From: Bacillota bacterium
Lineage (GTDB): Bacteria > Bacillota > Clostridia > DSM-8532
Length of the DNA stretch: 14,127 bases
Reading direction: 5' to 3'
Assembly: GCA_023410885.1 (NCBI GenBank)
Contig: JAEYPI010000178.1
Span: forward strand, 1 to 14,127
Part shown: positions 1-6,708 of the stretch, in pieces
How the letters are laid out: every line of letters begins with the position of its first letter
How positions within the stretch are numbered: the first letter of the stretch is position 1
Program-made: the position numbers and the translations under genes
Notes under the pieces: model-generated
Told to the model about the DNA's origin: nothing
Databases searched by the model: none
The model's input: only the letters and a program-made list of their open reading frames with translations

Positions 1-366
1 GCCTATGGGACCCATGGAGAAAGGAATAACGTACATGGTGCGGCCCTTCATGCAGCCCTTGTAGAGGTCTCTCATTGTTCCTTTGAGCTCTTCGGGATCA
101 ATCCAGTTGTTTGTAGGGCCCGCCTCTTCCTGGGTCTTGGAGGCAATGTAGGTACGGTTTTCGACGCGTGCAACGTCAGAAGGATCGCTGCGGAAAAGGA
201 AGCAGCCAGGACGCTTTTCAGGATCTAAAGGTGTTGCCATTCCGGCATCAACCATCTCTTTTAATAAACGGTCGTTTTCTTCCTGTGAACCATCGCACCA
301 ATAAATTTGATCAGGTTGGCACAGGTCAGCGACTTCTTTAACCCATGCTTCGAGTTTTTTGTTCAT
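1..366 (-). CDS. pckG: Phosphoenolpyruvate carboxykinase (GTP), 5' part, cut by window edge
   Basis: The minus strand from the ATG at 364-366 encodes 122 residues and runs off the window start, so only the N-terminal part is present. It begins MNKKLEAWVKEVADLCQPD and includes IYWCDGSQEEN, RSDPSDVARVENRTYI, TNNWIDPEEL and GCMKGRTMYVIPFSMGP. These are the conserved N-terminal blocks of GTP-dependent PEP carboxykinases; the ATP-dependent family does not have them. The enzyme interconverts oxaloacetate and PEP using GTP/GDP in the cytoplasm, serving gluconeogenesis or, in some anaerobes, anaplerotic carboxylation. The P-loop and metal ligands lie outside the window. A purine-rich Shine-Dalgarno (GGAAGGGAG on the minus strand, about 371-382) supports this start. 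The gene diverges from everything to its right and has its own upstream region. Confidence 0.95.
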   Translation of the reverse strand, partial: MNKKLEAWVKEVADLCQPDQIYWCDGSQEENDRLLKEMVDAGMATPLDPEKRPGCFLFRSDPSDVARVENRTYIASKTQEEAGPTNNWIDPEELKGTMRDLYKGCMKGRTMYVIPFSMGPIG

Positions 367-772
367 GAATAATTCTCCCTTCCTATTCTACTACTTGTTC
401 GAGATATTTTAATACTATTGACAACTAATATACTTGGGCTATTGTCTAATTTTCCAAAGACTAACCCAATTATACCTATTATAACTGATAAAAGTCGAAT
501 TTGAAAGAGAGCTTGTGAAAAATTTCATAATCCTTGAATGCAATGTTTTGATTTTAAAACAAAAAAATGAACCATCAACCAATCGTTGGTTTAGATGCTA
601 TTGTTAGTAAACACCTAAAATGTTTTTATTTTCAAACAAAGAAAAGATGCAGGATGGGTTGTATAAATATTCAATAAAGATGTGTACAAAAATAAGGCCA
701 GAAGGATTTTCCGCTTCATAAATGATTGATCCGGTACCATTCTGCATACCCTATATGAAAAGGAGGAATCTC
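367..772. other. Intergenic region between pckG and the small gene
   Basis: This stretch of about 400 bp is AT-rich and has no supported gene. Apart from the candidate minus-strand promoter, I see only small hairpins such as AACCAA-TCG-TTGGTT (577-591). No riboswitch core, tRNA or IS end is recognisable. No convincing promoter for the small gene at 773 was found; a TATAAA at 662-667 lacks a -35. Confidence 0.6.
478..506 (-). promoter_or_regulatory. Candidate promoter for pckG
   Basis: On the minus strand there is an exact TATAAT at 478-483, with a poor -35 (TTTCAA, 501-506) at 17-bp spacing. A second exact TATAAT lies at 469-474 without a better -35. Either would give pckG a leader of about 90-110 nt. 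The -35 is weak, so this is a candidate only. Confidence 0.33.
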
Positions 773-901
773 ATGACTGAGAAAAAGCACAAATATAACC
801 AAAATCGTTTTCCTGACCCCGACCCGCCCAAAGATAACCGTGGGACACCGGTGCCGGGCACAGGCCACGATACAAAGAAATTGAAACAAAAAGGTGAATA
901 A
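773..901 (+). CDS. Small hydrophilic protein, 42 aa, unrecognised
   Basis: A 42-codon frame starts at ATG 773, preceded by a near-perfect Shine-Dalgarno (AGGAGGAA, 761-768) at normal spacing, ends in TAA at 899-901, and is followed 16 nt later by a strong terminator. These signals are why I believe it is translated despite its length. The product starts MTEKKHKYNQNRFPDPDPP, continues KDNRGTPVPGTGHDT and ends KKLKQKGE. It is very hydrophilic and rich in Lys, Pro and Asp, with no Cys or Trp, no signal peptide and no hydrophobic segment. A disordered, nucleic-acid- or spore-associated small protein would fit the composition, but that is speculation. I do not recognise a family. It appears monocistronic. 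Confidence 0.7.
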   Translation: MTEKKHKYNQNRFPDPDPPKDNRGTPVPGTGHDTKKLKQKGE

Positions 902-917
902 GTAGCAGAAGCACGCC

Positions 918-942
918 ATGCCCACCTAAGGTGGGCATTTTT
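918..942 (+). terminator. Rho-independent terminator of the small gene
   Basis: Perfect 9-bp stem ATGCCCACC (918-926) / GGTGGGCAT (930-938) with a TAA loop, running directly into a T tract at 938-942. It lies 16 nt after the stop codon of the 42-aa gene. Confidence 0.92.
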
Positions 943-1024
943 ACATGGTTTTTTAATTTATTAATTTTTTTAAGACTTGTATGTTCTTTTTGTCTCCTGA
1001 GCGCCTTTTGGATTAATCGGGTTG

Positions 1025-1053
1025 CTGACAGTCCCCAAAAGAAATACAATAAT
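1025..1053 (+). promoter_or_regulatory. Predicted promoter of the helicase gene
   Basis: CTGACA (1025-1030, 5 of 6 to the sigma-A -35) and AATAAT (1048-1053, 5 of 6 to the -10) are separated by exactly 17 bp. Transcription would start near 1060, about 40 nt before the GTG. The -10 and start point fall inside the perfect dyad at 1045-1083. Confidence 0.6.
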
Positions 1054-1083
1054 AGTGTGCATTTCATGCACACTATTATTGTA
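1045..1083. repeat. Perfect 18-bp inverted repeat, 3-nt spacer: likely operator
   Basis: Arms 1045-1062 and 1066-1083 are exact reverse complements (left arm TACAATAATAGTGTGCAT), with spacer TTC. The dyad covers the predicted -10 and transcription start of the helicase gene, so the full hairpin would not be in the mRNA; a DNA-level operator is the simplest reading. On the plus strand no T tract follows. On the minus strand TTTCTTTT follows, but no minus-strand gene ends here, so a terminator role is unlikely. It does not match the Gram-positive LexA box (CGAAC-N4-GTTCG). Confidence 0.8.
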
Positions 1084-1099
1084 GATTGGGATAGCTTTA

Positions 1100-3220
1100 G
1101 TGAGTGATTTTTTTAATACCTTAAGGACCCAATATCATATTCATTTAAATGACCAGCAAAAGGCTGCTGTGGTACATGGAAAAGGTCCCGCCCTTGTTTT
1201 GGCGGGGCCGGGCTCCGGGAAAACCACAGTTATTACGGCGCGCACTGCCTATCTTATTCTAGAGGCCGGCGTATCCCCTCAAAGAATTTTGACGGTTACT
1301 TTCAATAAGGCAGCTCAGCTTGAGATGAGGAACCGCTTCCAAAAAGTTTTTGGTGAGAGCATCCCCCACAGGACACTTTTTTCTACCCTCCACAGCTTTT
1401 GCTATTCGGTCATTAAGGATTATGAAAGAAGGCAGGGTAAGCGGCTTAAGCTTATTGAAGGTGGTGAAGGGGGAACGCTCTTTAGCAAACAGCATATTCT
1501 TAAGCAAATCTATAGAGATATTAATGAGGCTTCCATTAATGAGGATGAGCTTGAGACACTTATTAACGAGATTGGCTTTGTAAAGAACAGAATGATAAAG
1601 GATTTTGAAGGCTTAAGCCTTCAGACAAAGAACTTCCAGAGCCTGTACAAGGCCTATGACGAATATAAGAAGCAAAATCTGCTCATGGATTTTGATGATA
1701 TGCTGACCTTTTGCCATAGCATTCTGAAACGTTGTCCCGACATTTTAGAGCGGTATAGGGATCAATATACCTATTTTCAAGTGGACGAGGGCCAGGACCT
1801 CTCAAAAATTCAGTTTGAAATTCTTAAAATGCTGGTGACTTCCGAGGAAAATAATCTTTTTTTGGTGGCTGATGATGATCAGAGTATCTATGGGTTCAGA
1901 GGCGCTGATCCCCGTCATATTCTTGATCTGGAAAGCAGCTTTAAGGGTCTTAGCTTTTTTAAGCTGGAAAACAATTATCGTTCCAGCCGTAATATTGTAG
2001 AGCTCACCAGCCAGCTCATTCGGAATAATAAGGAGCGTTATGATAAGTGTCATAAAACCCTAAATGCCGAGCAATATCAACCCCAACTGGTCCGCGTGGG
2101 GGATGAGCAAGAGCAGTTGGCCTTTATAACGGATAAAATAAAAGAGCATTTTTCTAAAAAAAGGGACATAAAAATTGCCGTGCTCTATCGTAATAATCTG
2201 TCCTCCCTTGCAATAGTTGATCATTGTGACAGGGAAGGTCTTACCTATAAGCTCAAGCAAAATCGTGTGCATTTTTTTCAGCACTGGCTTGTTCAAGACC
2301 TCCTGGCCTTTTTTAAATTCGCCTTAGATCCCTATGATCAAGAGTCCTTTCTTAGGTTTTACTATAAAATGAATCGCTACATTTCAAAGGCCATGGTGGA
2401 GAATGCCCTAAATTCCGGTCTTCAGCTTCCGTTTGTTGAAAGTATTTTAAAGAGTAATGAACTTAAACCCTTTCAGATAACAAAGCTGCGGGAGGTAATG
2501 GGGGAATTCAGAAAGCTGGCCAAGATGAGCCCCTATAAAGTACTCCTCTACATTGAAGAAGATTTCAAATACTTTGCCAGTGTAAAGGATTATTGTGATC
2601 ATACGGGCCTTTCCATGGATTATCTCTATGGTTTGTTTGGTATTTTAAAAACCCTGTCCTTGCACACTAAGACTTTACCCGCGTTTTTATCCCGGCTGGA
2701 AATCCTCAATAAGCAGTTTGAGGGGCATCCCTCCGAGGCCCCAGTCCAGGGGAAAGAGGTCCCTATTACCCTCACCACGCTCCATTCAAGCAAGGGACTA
2801 GAATATGATGTGGTTTTCATGGTGGATTTGACAAACCGGGAAATTCCCGGTGACAAGGCTTTTGGCAAAACCAGCGGGGAAAAGGACGAAAGTCTCCTTG
2901 AAGAGGAGCGGCGGCTCTTTTATGTGGGCATGACCCGAGCTAAAACCTGGCTATATCTCATTAGCCCTGGGACCATAAACGGCCAGGCAATCCCGCGTTC
3001 AACTTTTTCAACGGAAGTGGCTGCACTGCTTAATCAAGAGGTGAATGATAAAATTGGTGAGGGTTCTCTTATTCACCATAAAAAATACGGAAAAGGAATC
3101 GTGGCCTGCTTAAGAAATGAAAAAGGCAGCATGATGATAGAAATAGATTTTAAAGGTATGACACGTACCTTTGATTTGAACCTGTGTATAGAAAATGGCA
3201 TTATTACCTTAGTGTCTTGA
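1100..3220 (+). CDS. UvrD/PcrA-like superfamily 1 ATP-dependent DNA helicase
   Basis: A 706-residue protein with all SF1A helicase motifs in order: Q-motif LNDQQKAAV (16-24), Walker A AGPGSGKT (35-42), Ia TVTFNKAA (65-72), Ib TLHSF (96-100), II VDEGQD (228-233), III ADDDQSIYGFRGA (257-269), IV LENNYRSS (289-296), V TTLHSSKGLEYDVVF (559-573) and VI EERRLFYVGMTRAK (602-615). The tail after about 650 (HHKKYGKGIV...) resembles the PcrA C-terminal Tudor-like domain that contacts RNA polymerase. Length is close to PcrA (about 720-740). Motif II reads DEGQD where PcrA/UvrD usually have DEFQD or DEAQD, and the sequence looks like a paralog rather than housekeeping PcrA. It should unwind DNA 3'-5' in repair or at stalled forks. 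GTG is the only plausible start; its Shine-Dalgarno is poor (TGGGAT), hinting at low translation. No nuclease domain is present. Confidence 0.93.
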   Translation: MSDFFNTLRTQYHIHLNDQQKAAVVHGKGPALVLAGPGSGKTTVITARTAYLILEAGVSPQRILTVTFNKAAQLEMRNRFQKVFGESIPHRTLFSTLHSFCYSVIKDYERRQGKRLKLIEGGEGGTLFSKQHILKQIYRDINEASINEDELETLINEIGFVKNRMIKDFEGLSLQTKNFQSLYKAYDEYKKQNLLMDFDDMLTFCHSILKRCPDILERYRDQYTYFQVDEGQDLSKIQFEILKMLVTSEENNLFLVADDDQSIYGFRGADPRHILDLESSFKGLSFFKLENNYRSSRNIVELTSQLIRNNKERYDKCHKTLNAEQYQPQLVRVGDEQEQLAFITDKIKEHFSKKRDIKIAVLYRNNLSSLAIVDHCDREGLTYKLKQNRVHFFQHWLVQDLLAFFKFALDPYDQESFLRFYYKMNRYISKAMVENALNSGLQLPFVESILKSNELKPFQITKLREVMGEFRKLAKMSPYKVLLYIEEDFKYFASVKDYCDHTGLSMDYLYGLFGILKTLSLHTKTLPAFLSRLEILNKQFEGHPSEAPVQGKEVPITLTTLHSSKGLEYDVVFMVDLTNREIPGDKAFGKTSGEKDESLLEEERRLFYVGMTRAKTWLYLISPGTINGQAIPRSTFSTEVAALLNQEVNDKIGEGSLIHHKKYGKGIVACLRNEKGSMMIEIDFKGMTRTFDLNLCIENGIITLVS

Positions 3221-3250
3221 GTAATGATCGCTTAAGCTTTTACTCTCTTT
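3219..3250 (+). terminator. Weak hairpin after the helicase gene
   Basis: GAGTAA (3219-3224) can pair with TTACTC (3240-3245), with an inner GCTTAAGC palindrome, followed by a short TCTTT. The stem is short and AT-rich, so termination here is only possible, not shown. Confidence 0.25.
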
Positions 3251-3279
3251 AGATATTAGAAACGAAAAAGTGAGAAAAC

Positions 3280-3397
3280 GAACGATATTTAAAGAATTAT
3301 TATGATCGAACGAGATATTTTAAATTGCTATCCTAAGTACTTTCAAAAACATTCCAAAATGGTCGCGTGAACGTATTTTACAATCAACAGAACGTAT
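3280..3397 (+). repeat. Cluster of four GAACG boxes upstream of the flotillin operon
   Basis: GAACGATAT (3280), GAACGAGATAT (3308), GAACGTAT (3369-3376) and GAACGTAT (3390-3397) lie in the same orientation. The last two are identical, 21 bp (two helical turns) apart, and bracket the -35 element of the predicted promoter. The arrangement suggests binding sites for a regulator, but no family is assigned. Confidence 0.45.
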
Positions 3398-3405
3398 AGT
3401 ATAAT
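3377..3405 (+). promoter_or_regulatory. Sigma-A-type promoter of the DUF1836-nfeD-flotillin operon
   Basis: TTTACA (3377-3382, 5 of 6) and an exact TATAAT (3400-3405) with a 17-bp spacer. Transcription would start near 3412, giving a leader of about 100 nt. A CGTATA at 3393-3398 resembles a Bacillus sigma-W -10, but the upstream TGAAC is about 20 bp away rather than the known 16-17, so sigma-A is preferred. Confidence 0.75.
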
Positions 3406-3513
3406 AGGATCATATTCAAAAAGCAAAGCGATAAACTTGAATCGAGACTATTGGTGAGTTCAGTTCATTATCATATATCGCGCTGAAACGCACCTTTAAA
3501 AGGAGGTATTAAA

Positions 3514-4059
3514 GTGAATCCACCGGCCTGTTTTCCCGGAACGAGTGTTCCCATCTCAGAGGTGGGATTGTTGTCCGGTATATTTACAGCCACACATGGC
3601 ATTACCCTATCCCAGGTCTGTGAAATAACAGGGCTTGAAACCGGAACGGTGCAGAATTGGATCAAAAGAGGCTTTGTCAATCCACCTACCGGCAGGAAAT
3701 ACTCAAAAAGCCAGGTGGCCCGTATTATCCTGATCAATATGCTAAGGGAAGCGATGGTTATTGAAAAGGTAGCAAAGCTGTTGAGCTACGTTAATGGCAA
3801 CCTGCTGGATTGCTCAGACGATATTATGGATGACAGTGATATTTACCAATGCCTCTGTGGGATTCTTCTTTCGACAGATTCCAAGGGGAATCTGGATACC
3901 GAGGACCTGTCCAGGAGAATTAAGGAACAGCTTGAGAACTTTAAAGAGCCTTATCTAGGTGCTAGAGCCAGGTTGGAATTAGTGCTGAAAGCAATGACCT
4001 TTGCCTACGAATCAGCCAAATTCAAAAGGTATGCAAACCAGTTAGCAGAAGAAATTTAG
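3514..4059 (+). CDS. DUF1836 domain protein, HTH-type putative regulator
   Basis: A 181-residue protein starting at GTG 3514 with an ideal Shine-Dalgarno (AGGAGGT, 3501-3507). Residues about 28-56 (HGITLSQVCEITGLETGTVQNWIKRGFV, given here as one HTH block) followed by RKYSKSQVARIILINMLREA look like a MerR-type winged helix-turn-helix: helix, turn, recognition helix around VQNWIKRGF, then the K-Y-S/T wing. This is the pattern of the DUF1836 family, which is common in Firmicutes and has no firmly known function. The rest (residues 80-181) is predicted helical and could dimerise or sense a ligand. There is no membrane segment. The gene is first in an operon, 14 nt before the NfeD-like gene, so it may regulate or modulate the flotillin module; that role is inferred from position only. 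Confidence 0.8.
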   Translation: MNPPACFPGTSVPISEVGLLSGIFTATHGITLSQVCEITGLETGTVQNWIKRGFVNPPTGRKYSKSQVARIILINMLREAMVIEKVAKLLSYVNGNLLDCSDDIMDDSDIYQCLCGILLSTDSKGNLDTEDLSRRIKEQLENFKEPYLGARARLELVLKAMTFAYESAKFKRYANQLAEEI

Positions 4060-4073
4060 AGAGGTGGTGAATT

Positions 4074-4811
4074 ATGAACTGGTGGAATGAGTTATCGGGG
4101 CTACAGCAATTATTTGCATCCTTTGCTATACCGGCAACGCTTGTCATGATCATTCAATTGATCCTGCTCCTGTTTGGAATTGGTCATGGTGATGGCGCAG
4201 ATGGGACGGAAGGTCATGCTGACCTGCATCTTCATGACGATGGGGCTAATGGTATTTTCGAGGGACATTCCCATGACGGCTTTGAGGGACATTCCCATGA
4301 TGGCTTTGACGGTCATTCCCATGATGGTGCAGATCATCATACGGGTGAAGCTCATGATAGCGTAGATGCCATACGCCTCTTTACCTTGCGAAGTATCATC
4401 GCTTTCTTCGCGGTAGGAGGATGGATGGGCGTAGCAGCCATCGGGTGGAAGCTTCCAACAGTTTTGGTTTTCATTTTGGCTTTATTAGCCGGATGGATAG
4501 CCCTTTATTTCGTGGCTTGGTCCATACGGGCCGCCCTTCGTATGCAGCAGAACGGCAATGTTGTACTTGACAATGCCGTGGGTAAAACAGGTGAGGTCTA
4601 TATTCCTATTCCTACTTCAAAAAGAGGATTTGGAAAAGTCAATGTTATTGTTCAGGATCGTCTGTGTGAATTTGATGCGGTAACCGAAGCCCAACGCGAA
4701 CTCAAAACAGGCGAGAGTATCACTGTAACAGGCGTTATTTCAGAAAATGTGCTGTTAGTCGTTCCTCAAAAAAATCCCCCGGATGGGGTTATTATTGAAC
4801 AAGAATTTTAG
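4074..4811 (+). CDS. NfeD-like membrane protein with histidine-rich repeat (YuaF-type)
   Basis: A 245-residue protein from ATG 4074 with Shine-Dalgarno AGAGGTGGTG. Predicted layout: transmembrane helix at about 13-36; a hydrophilic Asp/Gly/His loop at 37-98; two closely spaced helices at about 106-126 and 128-150; and a C-terminal beta-rich domain at about 163-232 (VGKTGEVYIPI...GESITVTGVISENVLLVV) typical of the NfeD OB fold. NfeD proteins of this type are genetically coupled to flotillins (YuaF with FloT in Bacillus) and act with them in membrane microdomains. The loop has 13 histidines within residues 38-94, including three octads FEGHSHDG / FEGHSHDG / FDGHSHDG (62-85). This suggests metal binding and is not usual for the family. 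It ends 12 nt before the flotillin gene. Confidence 0.85.
   Translation: MNWWNELSGLQQLFASFAIPATLVMIIQLILLLFGIGHGDGADGTEGHADLHLHDDGANGIFEGHSHDGFEGHSHDGFDGHSHDGADHHTGEAHDSVDAIRLFTLRSIIAFFAVGGWMGVAAIGWKLPTVLVFILALLAGWIALYFVAWSIRAALRMQQNGNVVLDNAVGKTGEVYIPIPTSKRGFGKVNVIVQDRLCEFDAVTEAQRELKTGESITVTGVISENVLLVVPQKNPPDGVIIEQEF
4257..4328 (+). repeat. Three 24-bp tandem repeats coding for F-(E/D)-G-H-S-H-D-G
   Basis: Units 4257-4280, 4281-4304 and 4305-4328 each carry the shared core CATTCCCATGAYGG. The first two differ at only a few positions, consistent with recent slippage duplication in frame. The following sequence (A-D-H-H-T-G) looks like a decayed fourth unit. Confidence 0.92.
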
Positions 4812-4823
4812 GAGGTCAAAGAA

Positions 4824-6239
4824 ATGCCAGAAGTTACTTTTATTCTTATTAGTGTTGTGGTTATTCTCATCATCTCTACCTTTATGTTCATTATATCAAG
4901 GTATAAAAGATGTCCTTCCGACAAAATCATGGTTATTTACGGTAATGTAGGCTCAGCCAAAGATGGTTCCGCTCTTTCTGCAAAATGTATACACGGTGGT
5001 GCGGCCTTTGTTTGGCCTGTTATCCAGGCCTATGAATACATGGACCTGACCCCCATGTCCATCAGCGTAGATTTAAAGAATGCGTTGAGTAAGCAGAATA
5101 TCAGAATTGATGTTCCTTCCAGCTTTACCGTTGGTATTTCTACAGAAAACGGTATAATGCAAAATGCCGCAGAGCGGTTGCTTGGTTTGAAGCTCAACCA
5201 AATTCAGGAGCTTGCAAAGGACATTATTTTTGGACAGCTGCGTTTGGTCATTGCCACCATGGATATTGAAGAAATCAATACCGACCGTGATAAGTTTCTG
5301 GAGGCCGTATCCAGTAACGTGGAAACCGAGCTTAAAAAGATTGGTCTACGGCTTATCAACGTGAATGTTACAGATATTAACGATGAATCCGGCTATATTG
5401 TTGCTCTAGGTAAGGAAGCGGCCGCTAAGGCTATCAACGACGCCAAGCGCACAGTTGCGGAACGTGACAGAGATGGTGCCATAGGTGAGGCCAATGCAAG
5501 ACGTGACCAAAGAATTCAGGTCGCATCAGCAGACTCGGAAGCAATTAAGGGTGAAAACGAATCCCTGGCTCAGGTTGCTCAATCTAATGCTGTTCGCCGT
5601 GAGCGTGAAGCTGAGGCTCTGAAGCTTGCTACCTCGGCTGAAAAGATCCAGACCGCCAAAGCCTTGCAGGAAGCCTATGCAGCAGAACAGGAAGCTGAAG
5701 CTGCCCGTGCTGCCCGTGAAAAAGCTACTCAAGAAGCCGATGTCCTGGTTAAGGCAGAAATTCAGAAGCGCAAGCTGGAGCTCGAGGCTGAAGCCCAGGC
5801 TGAACAGACCAGAAGGCTGGCCAAAGGTCAGGCAGATGCCATCTTTATGAAGATGGAAGCAGAAGCCCGCGGTATGCAGGAATTGCTATCCAAACAGGCC
5901 ATGGGTTATGCCCAGATGGTTCAGGCAGCTGGTGGAAATGCGGTAGACGCAACACGCCTCTTGTTGGCTGACAAGATGGAAGAGCTGATGAAGGTTCAGG
6001 TTGAGGCTATCAAGGGCATTAAGATAGACAAGGTTACTGTATGGGACAGCATGGGGGGTAAAGAAGGGACACCCGCAACGGCGAACTTTTTGTCGGGCAT
6101 GCTCAAGTCCATCCCTCCAATGAATGAAATGTTCAACATGGCCGGGTTGAACCTTCCTGAATACCTTGGGAAAAAGGTTGAGAAAGAGGGAAGTGAGGAA
6201 AAGGTGGCTGCTGCAACAGAGGCTGCAGTGACAGAATAA
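4824..6239 (+). CDS. Flotillin-family (SPFH domain) membrane scaffold protein
   Basis: A 471-residue protein from ATG 4824 with Shine-Dalgarno TTAGGAGGTC just after the nfeD stop. An N-terminal membrane segment spans about residues 4-25, followed by RYKRCPSDKIMVIYG and HGGAAFVWPVIQ...MDLTPMSISVDLKNALSKQ, the hallmark start of the flotillin SPFH domain (about 28-195). Residues about 195-380 form a long Glu/Ala-rich coiled coil (EREAEAL, AEQEAEAARAAREKA, LELEAEAQAEQTRRLAKGQA) that drives oligomerisation. The tail carries GMLKSIPPMNEMFNMAGLNLPEYL, a conserved C-terminal block of bacterial flotillins. It is slightly shorter than Bacillus FloT (about 510). It should form membrane microdomains affecting fluidity and the placement of membrane complexes. 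It is the last gene of the operon and is followed by a terminator. Confidence 0.92.
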   Translation: MPEVTFILISVVVILIISTFMFIISRYKRCPSDKIMVIYGNVGSAKDGSALSAKCIHGGAAFVWPVIQAYEYMDLTPMSISVDLKNALSKQNIRIDVPSSFTVGISTENGIMQNAAERLLGLKLNQIQELAKDIIFGQLRLVIATMDIEEINTDRDKFLEAVSSNVETELKKIGLRLINVNVTDINDESGYIVALGKEAAAKAINDAKRTVAERDRDGAIGEANARRDQRIQVASADSEAIKGENESLAQVAQSNAVRREREAEALKLATSAEKIQTAKALQEAYAAEQEAEAARAAREKATQEADVLVKAEIQKRKLELEAEAQAEQTRRLAKGQADAIFMKMEAEARGMQELLSKQAMGYAQMVQAAGGNAVDATRLLLADKMEELMKVQVEAIKGIKIDKVTVWDSMGGKEGTPATANFLSGMLKSIPPMNEMFNMAGLNLPEYLGKKVEKEGSEEKVAAATEAAVTE

Positions 6240-6285
6240 GCTGCAAAAGAAGTTGTAGGAAGGAAAATAAAAATTTAATGATTTT

Positions 6286-6317
6286 GGGCCCATGACTTAA
6301 AGGTTGTGGGTCCTTTT
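6286..6317 (+). terminator. Terminator of the flotillin operon
   Basis: GGGCCCA (6286-6292) pairs with TGGGTCC (6307-6313), with one G-T wobble, followed by TTTT at 6314-6317. It lies 46 nt after the flotillin stop. Confidence 0.75.
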
Positions 6318-6367
6318 CTATGCCCTGTAGGAGGGTTCTTCTTTATCACCACAGAATTAGGATTAAG

Positions 6368-6396
6368 ATGGCAAAAATGTAAAAGAAATGGCAAAA
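6368..6396 (+). repeat. Paired direct repeat ATGGCAAAA upstream of the chitinase promoter
   Basis: ATGGCAAAA occurs at 6368-6376 and 6388-6396, start to start 20 bp, i.e. about two helical turns. The second copy ends 30 bp before the TATAAT at 6427, where an activator would bind next to the -35 region. Binding protein unknown. Confidence 0.45.
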
Positions 6397-6426
6397 TAGA
6401 CAAGTGGTTTTCTTCCAATAAAACTA

Positions 6427-6432
6427 TATAAT
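6427..6432 (+). promoter_or_regulatory. Candidate -10 of the chitinase gene, no recognisable -35
   Basis: Exact TATAAT at 6427-6432. The positions 16-18 bp upstream read GTGGTTT, a poor -35. With the paired repeats just upstream, an activator-dependent promoter is plausible. The leader would be about 300 nt. Confidence 0.4.
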
Positions 6433-6492
6433 GTAATTATAGTGTCTCAACATGAATACGTAGTGGCTATACAAATCCAATGATCTTTATCT

Positions 6493-6511
6493 CATTCATA
6501 AGATATGAATG
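6493..6511. repeat. Perfect 8-bp dyad in the chitinase leader
   Basis: CATTCATA (6493-6500) / TATGAATG (6504-6511) with spacer AGA. It lies about 55 bp downstream of the predicted transcription start and has no T tract. It may be an operator or an RNA hairpin in the leader. Confidence 0.45.
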
Positions 6512-6675
6512 CAGTTCCTGTAAATGAGTAGATGCTCTCTTGAAGATGCGACAAATCTTACAACTGTTTTACCTATCCATTCGAAAAGCAAAATATTGAA
6601 TTGATGCGTTATTTTGCCTGCGCTCCAACAGGTTTATTCAGTATCCTTTTCAAATCCAAAAAGAAGGAGGTGTTT

Positions 6676-6708
6676 TTGCTGTCCCAAAATCATGGGAGGC
6701 AGGCTTAA
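6676..6708 (+). CDS. Possible 10-codon leader peptide upstream of the chitinase
   Basis: A very strong Shine-Dalgarno (GAAGGAGGT, 6663-6671) with no long frame behind it is followed by TTG 6676 and ten codons (LSQNHGRQA after the start) ending in TAA at 6706-6708. The stop lies 36 nt before the chitinase ATG, which has its own Shine-Dalgarno. The spacing of 4-5 nt is short. It may be a leader peptide or a ribosome standby site; weak evidence. Confidence 0.25.
   Translation: MLSQNHGRQA

Noticed and set aside
745..753. CATACCCTA, matching a sporulation sigma-K/E type -10 before the 42-aa gene
   Set aside because: No matching -35 at proper spacing, and transcription would start on the Shine-Dalgarno itself.
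3368..3398. Sigma-W-like promoter (TGAAC ... CGTATA) for the flotillin operon, as in Bacillus yuaF-floT
   Set aside because: The spacing is about 20 bp rather than 16-17, while an excellent sigma-A promoter overlaps it.
5886..6293. Long minus-strand open frame (135 codons) opposite the end of the flotillin gene
   Set aside because: It lies antisense to a clear coding region, has no Shine-Dalgarno and no recognisable protein features; it arises from the Ala/Glu-rich codons of the flotillin.
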